Positions 27,880 to 36,783 of a DNA stretch of 64,000 nucleotides are shown here, piece after piece (the first letter of the stretch is position 1; every line of letters begins with the position of its first letter). The notes under the pieces were generated by a model, which saw only the letters and a program-made list of their open reading frames with translations, had not been told where the DNA came from and did no database searches. A program made the position numbers and the translations under genes. This DNA is from Acinetobacter rudis (GTDB lineage: Bacteria > Pseudomonadota > Gammaproteobacteria > Pseudomonadales > Moraxellaceae), in assembly GCF_000829675.1 (NCBI RefSeq), contig NZ_BBRX01000017.1, positions 1 through 64,000 on the forward strand. The letters are read 5' to 3'.

Positions 27880-29973
27880 TTAAGCTTGTTCTACGTCTTT
27901 CATGCTCAATTTGATACGACCACGGTTGTCGACGTCTTGTACTTGAACTTTGATTTCTTGACCTTCAGTCAATACGTCAGTAACGTTTGCAACACGCTCA
28001 TTTGAAATTTGTGAGATATGTAACAAACCATCAGTACCAGGCAAGATATTTACAAACGCACCAAATTCAACGATACGGATAACTTTACCTGTGTAAATTG
28101 TACCTGGCTCAACTTCTGCTGTAAGTGCTTGGATTTTTGCAATCGCAGCTTTAGCAGCAGCTTTAGTTTCACCAAATACACGCACTGTACCGTTGTCTTC
28201 GATGTCGATAGAAGCTTTAGTTTCTTCAGTCAACTGACGAATTGTTGCACCACCTTTACCAATTACATCACGGATCTTATCAGGATTGATTGTGATCACT
28301 TCAAATGTAGGTGCATGTGCTGAAATTTCTGGACGAGCACGTGAAAGTACTTGGTTCATTGCATTTAAGATATGCATACGACCTGCATACGCTTGATTCA
28401 ATGCAACTTCCATGATCTCTTCAGTAATACCTTCGATCTTGATGTCCATTTGCAGCGCAGTAATACCGTTAGCAGAACCGGCAACTTTAAAGTCCATATC
28501 ACCAAGATGATCTTCATCACCTAAGATGTCAGAAAGTACTGCAAAACGCTCACCTTCTTTCACTAGACCCATTGCGATACCTGCAACTGGTGCTTTTAAT
28601 GGAACACCAGCATCCATCAATGCCAATGAAGCACCACATACAGATGCCATAGAAGAAGAACCATTAGACTCAGTAATATCAGATACTACGCGAAGTACAT
28701 ATGGGAAACGGTCAACAGCTGGTAATACCGCTTGTACGCCACGACGTGCTAAACGACCGTGACCAATTTCACGACGCTTAGGACCAGATTCACGACCCGT
28801 CTCGCCTACAGAGTATGCAGGGAAGTTATAGTGCAACATGAAGCTATCAGTTTTAGTACCAGCTAAAGTATCAACCATCAAGGCATCACGTGTGTTACCT
28901 AGCGTTGCTGTTACTAAAGCCTGAGTTTCACCACGAGTGAACAATGCAGAACCGTGCGCACGGCCTAATACACCAGTTTGTACATCAAGTGCGCGTACAG
29001 TTTTAGTATCACGACCATCGATACGTGGTTTACCAGACAAGATGTTGTCACGTACTGTACGGTATTTTAGATCTTCAAATAGGTAGTTTAATTCGTCAGC
29101 AATACCATCGGTATCTTCTTCTGGAACGAATTCAGCAACTGCTTGTGCATGCAATGCATCTAATGCTGCATAACGGTCTTGTTTAACAGCAATGGTATAT
29201 GCTTCAGAGATTTTCTCTTCAAACGTTGCTTTTAATTTAGCACGCAATTCTTCGTTGTGCTCAGGTGCAGTCCAAGTTGACTCTGCAGCACCGACAGCTG
29301 TAACAAATTCTTTGATCGCTTGAATTGCGATTTGCATTTCGTCATGACCAAATAGTACTGCGCCTAACATTTGATCTTCAGACAATTCTTTTGCTTCAGA
29401 TTCAACCATCAATACTGCTGATTCTGTACCCGCAACAACAAGGTCAAGATCAGAAGACTGCATTTGCTCATGACTTGGGTTAAGAACGTATTCACCGTCG
29501 ATCAAAGCAACACGTGCTGCACCGATTGGACCACGGAAAGGAGTACCCGCAATCGCAAGTGCTGCAGAAGTACCAAGCATAGCTGCAATATCAGCATCCA
29601 TAGTTTTGTCAGAAGACACAACTGATGCAGTAACTTGAATTTCGTTGTAATAACCTTCTGGGAACAACGGACGAATTGGACGGTCAATCAAACGTGAAAT
29701 TAAAGTTTCAGCTTCAGAAGCACGACCTTCACGCTTACCGTAACCACCTGGAATACGACCAGCAGCATATTGCTTTTCTTGATAGTTAACAGTCAATGGG
29801 AAAAAGTCTTGACCCGCTTTTGCTGTAGGTTGAGCAACAACTGCAACCAATACTGTTACACCACCCATGGTAATAAATACAGTATTTGCCTGACGCGCTA
29901 CGCGACCAGTCTCGAGGACAACTTGATGTTGACCAAATTGAAATTCTTTACGAATGATATTAAACATAGACAT
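27880..29973 (-). CDS. pnp: Polyribonucleotide nucleotidyltransferase
   Basis: A 697-residue PNPase, the phosphorolytic 3'-5' exoribonuclease of the RNA degradosome. Two RNase PH domains (about 5-230 and 310-540) flank a helical linker; a KH domain ([20 protein letters not shown]) and an S1 domain ([20 protein letters not shown]) close the protein. It is downstream of rpsO, as in most proteobacteria. Met1 or Met3 could be the start. Confidence 0.98.
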   Translation of the reverse strand: MSMFNIIRKEFQFGQHQVVLETGRVARQANTVFITMGGVTVLVAVVAQPTAKAGQDFFPLTVNYQEKQYAAGRIPGGYGKREGRASEAETLISRLIDRPIRPLFPEGYYNEIQVTASVVSSDKTMDADIAAMLGTSAALAIAGTPFRGPIGAARVALIDGEYVLNPSHEQMQSSDLDLVVAGTESAVLMVESEAKELSEDQMLGAVLFGHDEMQIAIQAIKEFVTAVGAAESTWTAPEHNEELRAKLKATFEEKISEAYTIAVKQDRYAALDALHAQAVAEFVPEEDTDGIADELNYLFEDLKYRTVRDNILSGKPRIDGRDTKTVRALDVQTGVLGRAHGSALFTRGETQALVTATLGNTRDALMVDTLAGTKTDSFMLHYNFPAYSVGETGRESGPKRREIGHGRLARRGVQAVLPAVDRFPYVLRVVSDITESNGSSSMASVCGASLALMDAGVPLKAPVAGIAMGLVKEGERFAVLSDILGDEDHLGDMDFKVAGSANGITALQMDIKIEGITEEIMEVALNQAYAGRMHILNAMNQVLSRARPEISAHAPTFEVITINPDKIRDVIGKGGATIRQLTEETKASIDIEDNGTVRVFGETKAAAKAAIAKIQALTAEVEPGTIYTGKVIRIVEFGAFVNILPGTDGLLHISQISNERVANVTDVLTEGQEIKVQVQDVDNRGRIKLSMKDVEQA

Positions 29974-30108
29974 TTATTTATAGTTCCTGATTTTTTCTAG
30001 TGGAGACCCCTAAGATTTGGCACCTAGCATACTGCAATACAGCACTAAAATGACAAAGCTTAGAAGCCGACCTCACTAGTTTGTACGTGTTTGCAAAAGC
30101 AAACCCAA

Positions 30109-30148
30109 TAAAAAAACACAAAGAAGGAGCGAATATTCGCCCCTTCTT
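30109..30148 (-). terminator. Intercistronic terminator/attenuator between rpsO and pnp
   Basis: AAGAAGG (30121-30127) pairs with CCTTCTT (30142-30148) and encloses the palindrome GCGAATATTCGC (30129-30140), with one mismatch. On the minus strand it is followed by a T-rich stretch. It lies after rpsO, so part of the rpsO transcripts probably end here. Confidence 0.8.
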
Positions 30149-30235
30149 CATGATCACCTGATGGAGATCAGGTAAACGCTTAATTTCATCAACTGCAAGT
30201 TAAACATGCACATTTTTGAAATAAGGCCAATCGAA

Positions 30236-30505
30236 TTAACGACGTAGACCTAGAGCAGCGATCAAATCTGTATAGCGAGTTGTATCTTTACCTTTAAGGT
30301 AATCAAGCAACTTACGACGTTGGTTAACCATACGGATCAAACCACGACGGCTATGGTGGTCGTGTTTGTGATCTTTAAAGTGACCTTGAAGGCCGTTGAT
30401 TTGAGCAGTTAACAAAGCAACTTGTACTTCTGGTGAACCAGTGTCATTTTCAGCACGTGCAAATTTAGCAACGATCTCTGCGCGATCTGTGTTAGTTAAA
30501 GCCAT
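30236..30505 (-). CDS. rpsO: 30S ribosomal protein S15
   Basis: An 89-residue S15 that binds the central domain of 16S rRNA. The family blocks [25 protein letters not shown] and [11 protein letters not shown] are present and the length is exactly typical. A well-formed promoter lies upstream at 30600-30628. pnp follows 262 bp downstream, behind an attenuator-like hairpin. In E. coli S15 represses its own translation via a leader pseudoknot; that is not established here. Confidence 0.98.
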   Translation of the reverse strand: MALTNTDRAEIVAKFARAENDTGSPEVQVALLTAQINGLQGHFKDHKHDHHSRRGLIRMVNQRRKLLDYLKGKDTTRYTDLIAALGLRR

Positions 30506-30599
30506 TCGATTTCTCCGAGATGCTTAAATAAAAAAAAGATATAAATCAATCAGGTTTAAAAACCCTTTTGACTGCCGTGCATCACTACAGCATGCGCAT

Positions 30600-30628
30600 A
30601 TTTTAAAGGAACTACCCTCAGATTGCAA
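30600..30628 (-). promoter_or_regulatory. Predicted sigma-70 promoter of rpsO
   Basis: On the minus strand TTGCAA (-35, 30628-30623), a 17-bp spacer and TAAAAT (-10, 30605-30600) match a sigma-70 promoter well. The transcription start would be near 30593, giving an rpsO leader of about 90 bases. Confidence 0.6.
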
Positions 30629-30726
30629 AACAAGCTTGACATATTTGTATGACACTATTGAAAAATATCTAACAAGAAGAAAACGATAGACTTTTTAAAA
30701 ACTCAGATAAGATAAGCAACCATAGG

Positions 30727-30760
30727 AAAAAGCCTTTAAGCAAAAACTTAAAGGCTTTTT
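30727..30760. terminator. Bidirectional terminator, parent transcript unclear
   Basis: AAAAAGCCTTTAAG (30727-30740) and CTTAAAGGCTTTTT (30747-30760) are a perfect 14-bp stem with a 6-base loop and T-runs both ways. It has no annotated gene directly on either side, which hints at an unannotated transcript. Confidence 0.85.
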
Positions 30761-30965
30761 CTGCGCTGACTTTCTTTAATTTATCATTCTAGTAATTTCG
30801 TTTATGGTTATTGTGTAGGGATTGCTTCACCTTCTTCTTATGCCAAGTTAAAAACCACTAAAAAATGAATTGAAAATCATCATGACATAAATATAAGTTA
30901 TACAAAAACCATAAAATGTTAACTTTATGTAATTATGATTTAGAGGTTTTGATTTTTCAGAAAAA

Positions 30966-31005
30966 TTAAAAAAGCCCCATAGTCTCTCCCAAAACTATGA
31001 GGCTT
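30966..31005 (-). terminator. Terminator of the recCBD operon or of a 3' small RNA
   Basis: AAGCCCCATAGT (30972-30983) and ACTATGAGGCTT (30994-31005) pair with one mismatch. The A-run at 30961-30971 becomes the T-run on the minus strand. It is 217 bp beyond the recD stop. Confidence 0.85.
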
Positions 31006-31221
31006 AGCGGCTGTAAGATTCTTCGTTTATCACTTACTTTCCTGTAAGCTCGCAATCTCTCGATTAATATTGTTATTTTTTGCGATTTAAATCAGCTTTC
31101 CGTGCTGTACTTCTTATGTGTTTGCATCATCTCAAAAAGCTCTCTGACTCACTATGGGCAAATTTCTCGAATCGTTGTAAGCATTTACTTACACTACTGT
31201 CTGTTGTGGTCTGAAATATAC

Positions 31222-33048
31222 TTATATGGAGTTTGTCATTTTCTCGACCAATCCGCTTCTTCTACGTGTTTTTAGCTGCAAACTTTGAGCAAATGTGTCG
31301 CGATCAACCAATAAACTGACTACAGATCGAGCACGTGTAATTGCTGTATATAATAGCTCTTGACTTAATAATCGCTGTGCAGCCTGATCAAAGACCACTG
31401 CAACATGTTTAAACTCAGAACCCTGTGATTTATGAATTGTCATTGCAAATGCCGTTTCTATAGTTTTAGGTAAACGTGTCGCAGCCACCCATAACTCTAA
31501 GTTTGGAAAGTAAACTTCAAATTGCTCTGCTTTCTCTCGATGCGGCAAACAAATCCCAACCTCACCATTGGCCAATCCCAGTTGATCATCATTTTGTGTC
31601 AGCATCACCGGACGCCCCAAATACCAATCGCCTTGTTTCACCCATTCGGCTTGTGTACTCAATAAACTTTGTTCCATTTCTAGGTTAAGTCGGTGTAAAC
31701 CTAAATCACCATGTCGCACCGCAACTAAAATTCGATATTGATCAAAAACTGCAACCAAATGACTTAACATTTCTTGAGAAATTTCACCCAGTTGTTGGTA
31801 TTGCTGCTCCACTTGATGTAATGCAGCAAAGTAGTGCTCAAAGCCCCATGCTAAGCGCTGATAATAATCAACGAGTAGCGAGTTATTCATTGGGCTCGCT
31901 AAAAATTCTAATTGAATCTGATCGGACATATCAGATACCAACTCAATCGCCTGCAATGATCCTGCTGCAACAACTTCTTGCTCAAAGTGGCTAATCAGCT
32001 GCGCTGTACTCATATTGAGTGTTAATGCAGCCTGAATAAAGTTTGCCATCTGACCGATCAACGCCCCTGCCTTAAAACGCCTGCTGGTTATAAGATTTAC
32101 CCGATTCGGCTGTAAAATATCAACCTGCTGTAAATCAGCTAAGACTGCACCAACATCGACAGAAGCCAACTGATTGGCATCTCCCAATAAAATCAAACGA
32201 CATGGTGTTGCAATGGCTGACAACAATAGACTAGCCAATTGCAAATCAAGCATCGATGCTTCATCAATCACGATTAAATCGTAAGGTAAGGGATGTTCAG
32301 CATTAAAACGCGCAGGTCGATGGAAACCTAAACCCAATAGTCGGTGTAAAGTAAAGGTTTCAAGCTCGCGTAGAGTATCATCCACCAAACCTAAATCATT
32401 TAATACAGGATCAGTAAAAGCCAGTCCCAATGCCTGTTTCATACGCTGTGCTGCCTTTCCAGTAGGTGCTGCCATTGCAATACGAAGTCCAGGTTGTAAA
32501 TGGTTTAAGACCGCAATGATCCGTGCCAAAGTATAGGTTTTTCCCGTACCTGGCCCCCCTGTAATCAAACTCAATCCCTGACTGGCCACCATTTTTAAAG
32601 CAGCGTGCTGATGTGGATCAACCAATAGACTGTCATAAGCCGAGATATCCACCGCACTGATCTGCTGTCGTTTTAAGCGCAAAATATGCTGAGCGACTTG
32701 TTGCTCTAATTGCCAATAGCGATAGAGATACAGATTTTCTGCGTTATAGACTAAAGGCGCGACTGCTTGGCTTAATTGTTGGGATTCAACCGCAATTCCT
32801 TGTAATTGCTCAGGATCATACGGATCGATCGCAATACAACTTTCTCCACGTTCTAAAGCCAAAAGCAATTGTTGAATGCGCTGTGCCGCGGCTTCATTGC
32901 TGGTTCCAGTGACTTGTTGCACCAGATACTGACTCCAACGAATCATCCATGTGTCGACCTCTGCAACTAATTCTGTCTGATTTTCCACATGGTTATCCTC
33001 AAAGTTATCCACAGACTTATCCATTTCAAGTTTCTTTTTTGTACGCAT
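31222..33048 (-). CDS. recD: RecBCD exonuclease V subunit RecD
   Basis: A 608-residue RecD, the fast 5'-3' helicase of RecBCD. Walker A GGPGTGKT is at 164-171, VIDEASMLD follows, and the C-terminal FAMTIHKSQGSEF and LLYTAITRARS blocks are intact. It starts 9 bases after recB, so it is in the operon. The first ~30 residues are variable and hold a tetrapeptide-like pattern (MDKS VDNF EDNH VENQ, residues 9-24) that corresponds to four 12-bp spaced TTATCC-like sites in the DNA. A later start at Met9 is possible. Confidence 0.96.
   Translation of the reverse strand: MRTKKKLEMDKSVDNFEDNHVENQTELVAEVDTWMIRWSQYLVQQVTGTSNEAAAQRIQQLLLALERGESCIAIDPYDPEQLQGIAVESQQLSQAVAPLVYNAENLYLYRYWQLEQQVAQHILRLKRQQISAVDISAYDSLLVDPHQHAALKMVASQGLSLITGGPGTGKTYTLARIIAVLNHLQPGLRIAMAAPTGKAAQRMKQALGLAFTDPVLNDLGLVDDTLRELETFTLHRLLGLGFHRPARFNAEHPLPYDLIVIDEASMLDLQLASLLLSAIATPCRLILLGDANQLASVDVGAVLADLQQVDILQPNRVNLITSRRFKAGALIGQMANFIQAALTLNMSTAQLISHFEQEVVAAGSLQAIELVSDMSDQIQLEFLASPMNNSLLVDYYQRLAWGFEHYFAALHQVEQQYQQLGEISQEMLSHLVAVFDQYRILVAVRHGDLGLHRLNLEMEQSLLSTQAEWVKQGDWYLGRPVMLTQNDDQLGLANGEVGICLPHREKAEQFEVYFPNLELWVAATRLPKTIETAFAMTIHKSQGSEFKHVAVVFDQAAQRLLSQELLYTAITRARSVVSLLVDRDTFAQSLQLKTRRRSGLVEKMTNSI
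32981..33025 (-). repeat. Four DnaA-box-like 9-mers with exact 12-bp spacing
   Basis: On the plus strand TTTTCCACA (32981-32989), TTATCCTCA (32993-33001), TTATCCACA (33005-33013) and TTATCCATT (33017-33025) follow each other at 12-bp intervals. The third is a perfect DnaA box; the others differ by one or two bases. The array lies inside the 5' end of the recD coding sequence, near the recB-recD junction. Confidence 0.5.
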
Positions 33049-33057
33049 TATATAATC

Positions 33058-36000
33058 TTAACTTCCAGCACATTGAGCACGTTGATCACCCAATATTGCA
33101 TCTAAACGTAGAATAAACTCAGACTCAGGTTGCCAGTACATATAGCCTTGCTCGGGCTGAGTGTTCATCCCACGAACATAGAGATAACTCGCTCCCCCTA
33201 AGTCACGTTCGATCTGATAATCTTCTAGATTGACCTTTAGATAGCGATGTAATGCAACAAGATATAATGCAGCCTGTAACCAATAACTGGCATAAGTCAT
33301 ACTGTGTTGAATTGCCTCTTCTGTGTAGTCAGCATAGCTTGTTCCTAAAAAATTACTTTTATAGTCAGCAATGTGATAACGCTGACCATCAAAAAAGACC
33401 AAGTCTATTGAACCATTTAGATATCGCACTGCGTTGGCTTCATTGAAGCGTGGCATATGAATACCATATTCAGTAAATAACTGATGAATCCTTTGCACGG
33501 CAAAACGCTGATCAGCCAAAGCCATATAAAAAGGAAACTCACTCAAATAAGTATTGGGCTGTAATTGATTCAGCTGAAAGCCTGCATCTAATGGTGTTGC
33601 AAGCACTTGCTCTAACCACTGCATGATCCATTTAATCAGTTCATCTTCAGCAGACTCTGGGTCTGTAAAAGTTTGATTATACTTTTCTACTAAAGCCTGC
33701 CACAGGCTCTGATAATCATTTTTAAAACGGCGATGAATAATTAAAGGCCACTGTGATTTGTCATGAAAATCAATCTGCTCAAATAGTTCATGTATACAGT
33801 TACCCGCCAAAGCCCCCATAGGAAATTGTGCTTGAATCCAGCTTAAAGCCTCAGCATGCCCCACAGGCTCAGGGTGTAACAGTTGCACATTGACATGTAC
33901 TTCATCATCGGCGGGAAGGCGTTGTAATTCAGCAGCGACCATCGCATCTTGAATTTGTTGTCGACTTAAATGCTGTGCTAATGCACTAAAACTGGTTTTA
34001 CCTCGGGGGTAGAAGCGCTGTGTTGGTTGCTGCTTGGCATACAAAGGTAATATTTGACTTTGCTCGATCTTTAATGCTGGTGGTCGCGAAGTCAAACACA
34101 TTTCCTGCTGACTATAAGCATGTTGAAATTGCTCTGGCAATTGCCCGCGCCAAAAGGCTAAGCCAGTTGTGGATTGAGCTTTTTGATCTTGTAACATCGC
34201 ATAAACTCGGTAACTGGCACGAGTTAATGCGACATACCATAGACGATGATGTTCAGCCAATGCCCGACTTTGATGCTGCGCTAAGGCTTGCTCAGAAATA
34301 TACTGTTTTTGATTTACGGCCAAGATTCGTTGTTCTTGAACTTGCCCGGTCTTTGGGTCTTGCTGTTGCTGACTCGAAAAGTTAAAAGCAGACTGTGCAT
34401 CTTGAAATTTTTTATCTGCACCCAGTAAAAAGACCACCTTAAACTCTAGTCCTTTAGATTGGTGAATGGTCAGCAGCTGAACTCCTGCTGCATTGGACAA
34501 CCGACGCTCTAATTCCCACTCACGCTGTCCTGCTTCATTGAGCTGCTGCATATACCATTGCGACAAATGGTGTACACCTGCATGTTGACGGCTATGACGA
34601 CTGAGTAACTCACTAAGATGTCTTAAGTTGACAATCACTCGTTCATTGTCTCGACTCGGCTGTGCCACCACATTTTCCCAGACATGAAAATGACTAAACA
34701 ATGCTTGCCAAGTTGCCAAGAATCCTTGTACTAGCCACATCTCTCTGAATTGTTCAAAGTCTGCAATATAACGACTTAATCCATCAGTCTGTTGTTCTAA
34801 CGCACGTAACTTTGCCACATCAAAACCCAATAAGCGGCTCAATAAGGCACGGCGAACTTTAGCTTCATCGTGTGGCTGACGAATTGCTGCCAATAGCGCA
34901 GCAACATCTTGAGCCAGAGATCCAATAAACACACTTTTTTTTGCAGGCCGATGATAAGCAATACCTAAGAATTCTAAAGCAGACTGTACCTGATCGAGAC
35001 CATGATGGTTTTTCGATAACACAGCAATATCATCGCTTTGTAATGCACGATTCGCTGTTTTTTCAGCAAAATAAAGCTGGCCCTGAATCCCTTGATTGAG
35101 TAAATCTCTAATTTTCCATGCCACCTGCTCTGCCTCACGCTCTTTGTCTTCAAGCATGATCCAGCGCAGAGGTGTTGGATTTTCTTGTCCATGGTCAATC
35201 AAAGCAGGATGTGGTCTTGAGCCTGCTTGTACAGGGGTATAGTAAACCTCTTCACCAAAGTCCATTTGTCGTTGAAATAAAGCATCGACAACCTCGACCA
35301 AGGGTGCAACAGAGCGATGATTATGAATCAAATTATAAAGTCGACCTTGCTGGGAGAATACATCTTGGTGCGCCTTTAAAAAGGTCAACATATCTCCACC
35401 ACGGAAACCATAAATCGCCTGTTTACGATCTCCGACCATAATCATACAGCCTTGCTGTACTCGACTCGGATGACGCCAAATGCGTGCCAGCATGTCGTCT
35501 TGATCTTGGTTGGTATCTTGAAATTCGTCGACTAAAATCAAAGGAAAACGTGCATGAATAAAACGAGCAAAATCTTGACCATTTTCAGCATTCAATGCTT
35601 CAGCTAAACTACGAATCTGTTCTGAAAATGTGGTTTCACCTTGTTGCTGTAAACGCTGTGGTAGTCGGATTTTTACTTGTGCTGCAATATGAAACTTCAG
35701 TTGCATACTGACTTCATCTAAACCGCTTTCATACTGCTGCAATGCATTAAATACTTGCTGTAAAGTCACTATACACGGATGCTGATAAAATGCATTTTGC
35801 ACCTCAACAGGGGTGGCTTTTTTAAAAACTTGCTGCGCATCGACATTCTTAATCAATACACTTAGGTCATCCTTGGCTTCAGCTAAATCTGCACTAAAAT
35901 AACTGTTGGCACCAAGTTGTTGTAAATGATTCACCAACTGCGGCAAACTTTGCATAAAGATGCGCTGAAAACGACCATTTTTAAACTTTATGCCATTAAA

Positions 36001-36780
36001 CTGCGTGGCATAACTGCCTCCCTCGATATAGTACTCTGCTAAACTTTGCCACTGTGCTTGAGATAGCGCACTGAGACTGGCAATTGCAGTTTGAAAGTGT
36101 TGATGGTCAATGCTACTCGTTGGCGGTGCAACTAATTCGGCTGAAGTAAAATTCAAACGCTGTTCAACTAAGTCAACAAACGTAGAAGCGCCTTGCAAGC
36201 GCTTACTACTGACCAACACATCCACTAAAGCTTGATCTTGCTGTTGAATCCATTCACGCAGCACATCATGAATCAGTTCTACAATATATTTCCGTGAATC
36301 ATCACTAATATTGGCCACTTCAATTTTGCCACTTTCAAAGCTAAATTCACGTAGCAACTTTTGACTAAAGCTATCAAGCGTTCCAACAAAAAGCTCGTCT
36401 AACTGATCAATCACCAACTTCAATCGTTCACAAGCATAGGCAATTCTGGTACTAAACTGTTTAAGTACGAAAGCATATAATGGATCACTTTCACTTTGCG
36501 CCAAAGCGAGTACCTGTTGCTCATCAAGTTCACGACAGGTATCGAACATTTTATAAGTTTCTTGTAGACGCAAACGAATACGGCTTTTTAATTCAGCCGC
36601 TGCTTTACGGGTAAAAGTGGTCGCAATCACTTGGTTGGGCAAATGTTTTTCCAACAGAATCCGGACCATCAAACTCGATAAAGTATAGGTTTTTCCTGTG
36701 CCTGCTGAAGCTTCAATCCAATGTAAGCCATTAAACTGGATATCTGTAATCGGTTGAGTCGACACTTGTGTATGCTGCAT
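33058..36780 (-). CDS. recB: RecBCD exonuclease V subunit RecB
   Basis: A 1240-residue RecB: UvrD-type 3'-5' helicase plus C-terminal nuclease. Walker A EASAGTGKT is at 23-31; VDEFQDTNQDQ, GDRKQAIYGFRGGD and the late TIHQSKGLEF follow. The nuclease site is GSIDLVFFDGQ and HIADYKSNFL near residue 1150, with the conserved Asp and Asp-x-Lys. It lies 3 bases after recC and 9 bases before recD. Confidence 0.97.
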   Translation of the reverse strand: MQHTQVSTQPITDIQFNGLHWIEASAGTGKTYTLSSLMVRILLEKHLPNQVIATTFTRKAAAELKSRIRLRLQETYKMFDTCRELDEQQVLALAQSESDPLYAFVLKQFSTRIAYACERLKLVIDQLDELFVGTLDSFSQKLLREFSFESGKIEVANISDDSRKYIVELIHDVLREWIQQQDQALVDVLVSSKRLQGASTFVDLVEQRLNFTSAELVAPPTSSIDHQHFQTAIASLSALSQAQWQSLAEYYIEGGSYATQFNGIKFKNGRFQRIFMQSLPQLVNHLQQLGANSYFSADLAEAKDDLSVLIKNVDAQQVFKKATPVEVQNAFYQHPCIVTLQQVFNALQQYESGLDEVSMQLKFHIAAQVKIRLPQRLQQQGETTFSEQIRSLAEALNAENGQDFARFIHARFPLILVDEFQDTNQDQDDMLARIWRHPSRVQQGCMIMVGDRKQAIYGFRGGDMLTFLKAHQDVFSQQGRLYNLIHNHRSVAPLVEVVDALFQRQMDFGEEVYYTPVQAGSRPHPALIDHGQENPTPLRWIMLEDKEREAEQVAWKIRDLLNQGIQGQLYFAEKTANRALQSDDIAVLSKNHHGLDQVQSALEFLGIAYHRPAKKSVFIGSLAQDVAALLAAIRQPHDEAKVRRALLSRLLGFDVAKLRALEQQTDGLSRYIADFEQFREMWLVQGFLATWQALFSHFHVWENVVAQPSRDNERVIVNLRHLSELLSRHSRQHAGVHHLSQWYMQQLNEAGQREWELERRLSNAAGVQLLTIHQSKGLEFKVVFLLGADKKFQDAQSAFNFSSQQQQDPKTGQVQEQRILAVNQKQYISEQALAQHQSRALAEHHRLWYVALTRASYRVYAMLQDQKAQSTTGLAFWRGQLPEQFQHAYSQQEMCLTSRPPALKIEQSQILPLYAKQQPTQRFYPRGKTSFSALAQHLSRQQIQDAMVAAELQRLPADDEVHVNVQLLHPEPVGHAEALSWIQAQFPMGALAGNCIHELFEQIDFHDKSQWPLIIHRRFKNDYQSLWQALVEKYNQTFTDPESAEDELIKWIMQWLEQVLATPLDAGFQLNQLQPNTYLSEFPFYMALADQRFAVQRIHQLFTEYGIHMPRFNEANAVRYLNGSIDLVFFDGQRYHIADYKSNFLGTSYADYTEEAIQHSMTYASYWLQAALYLVALHRYLKVNLEDYQIERDLGGASYLYVRGMNTQPEQGYMYWQPESEFILRLDAILGDQRAQCAGS

Positions 36781-36783
36781 GTC

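Larger units (their letters stand above)
30629..31221. other. Gene-free gap between rpsO and recD with two terminators
   Basis: About 590 bp without a supportable protein gene or tRNA. It holds the hairpin terminators at 30727-30760 and 30966-31005. The segment 31006-31221 would be the 3' untranslated region of the recCBD transcript or could encode a small RNA on the minus strand ending at 30966. A plus-strand TTGACA occurs at 30636-30641 but has no good -10 at the correct spacing. Confidence 0.5.

Noticed and set aside
31100..31221. Very short frames (about 12 codons) between recD and its terminator
   Set aside because: Too short and without a ribosome site, so they are not separable from chance.
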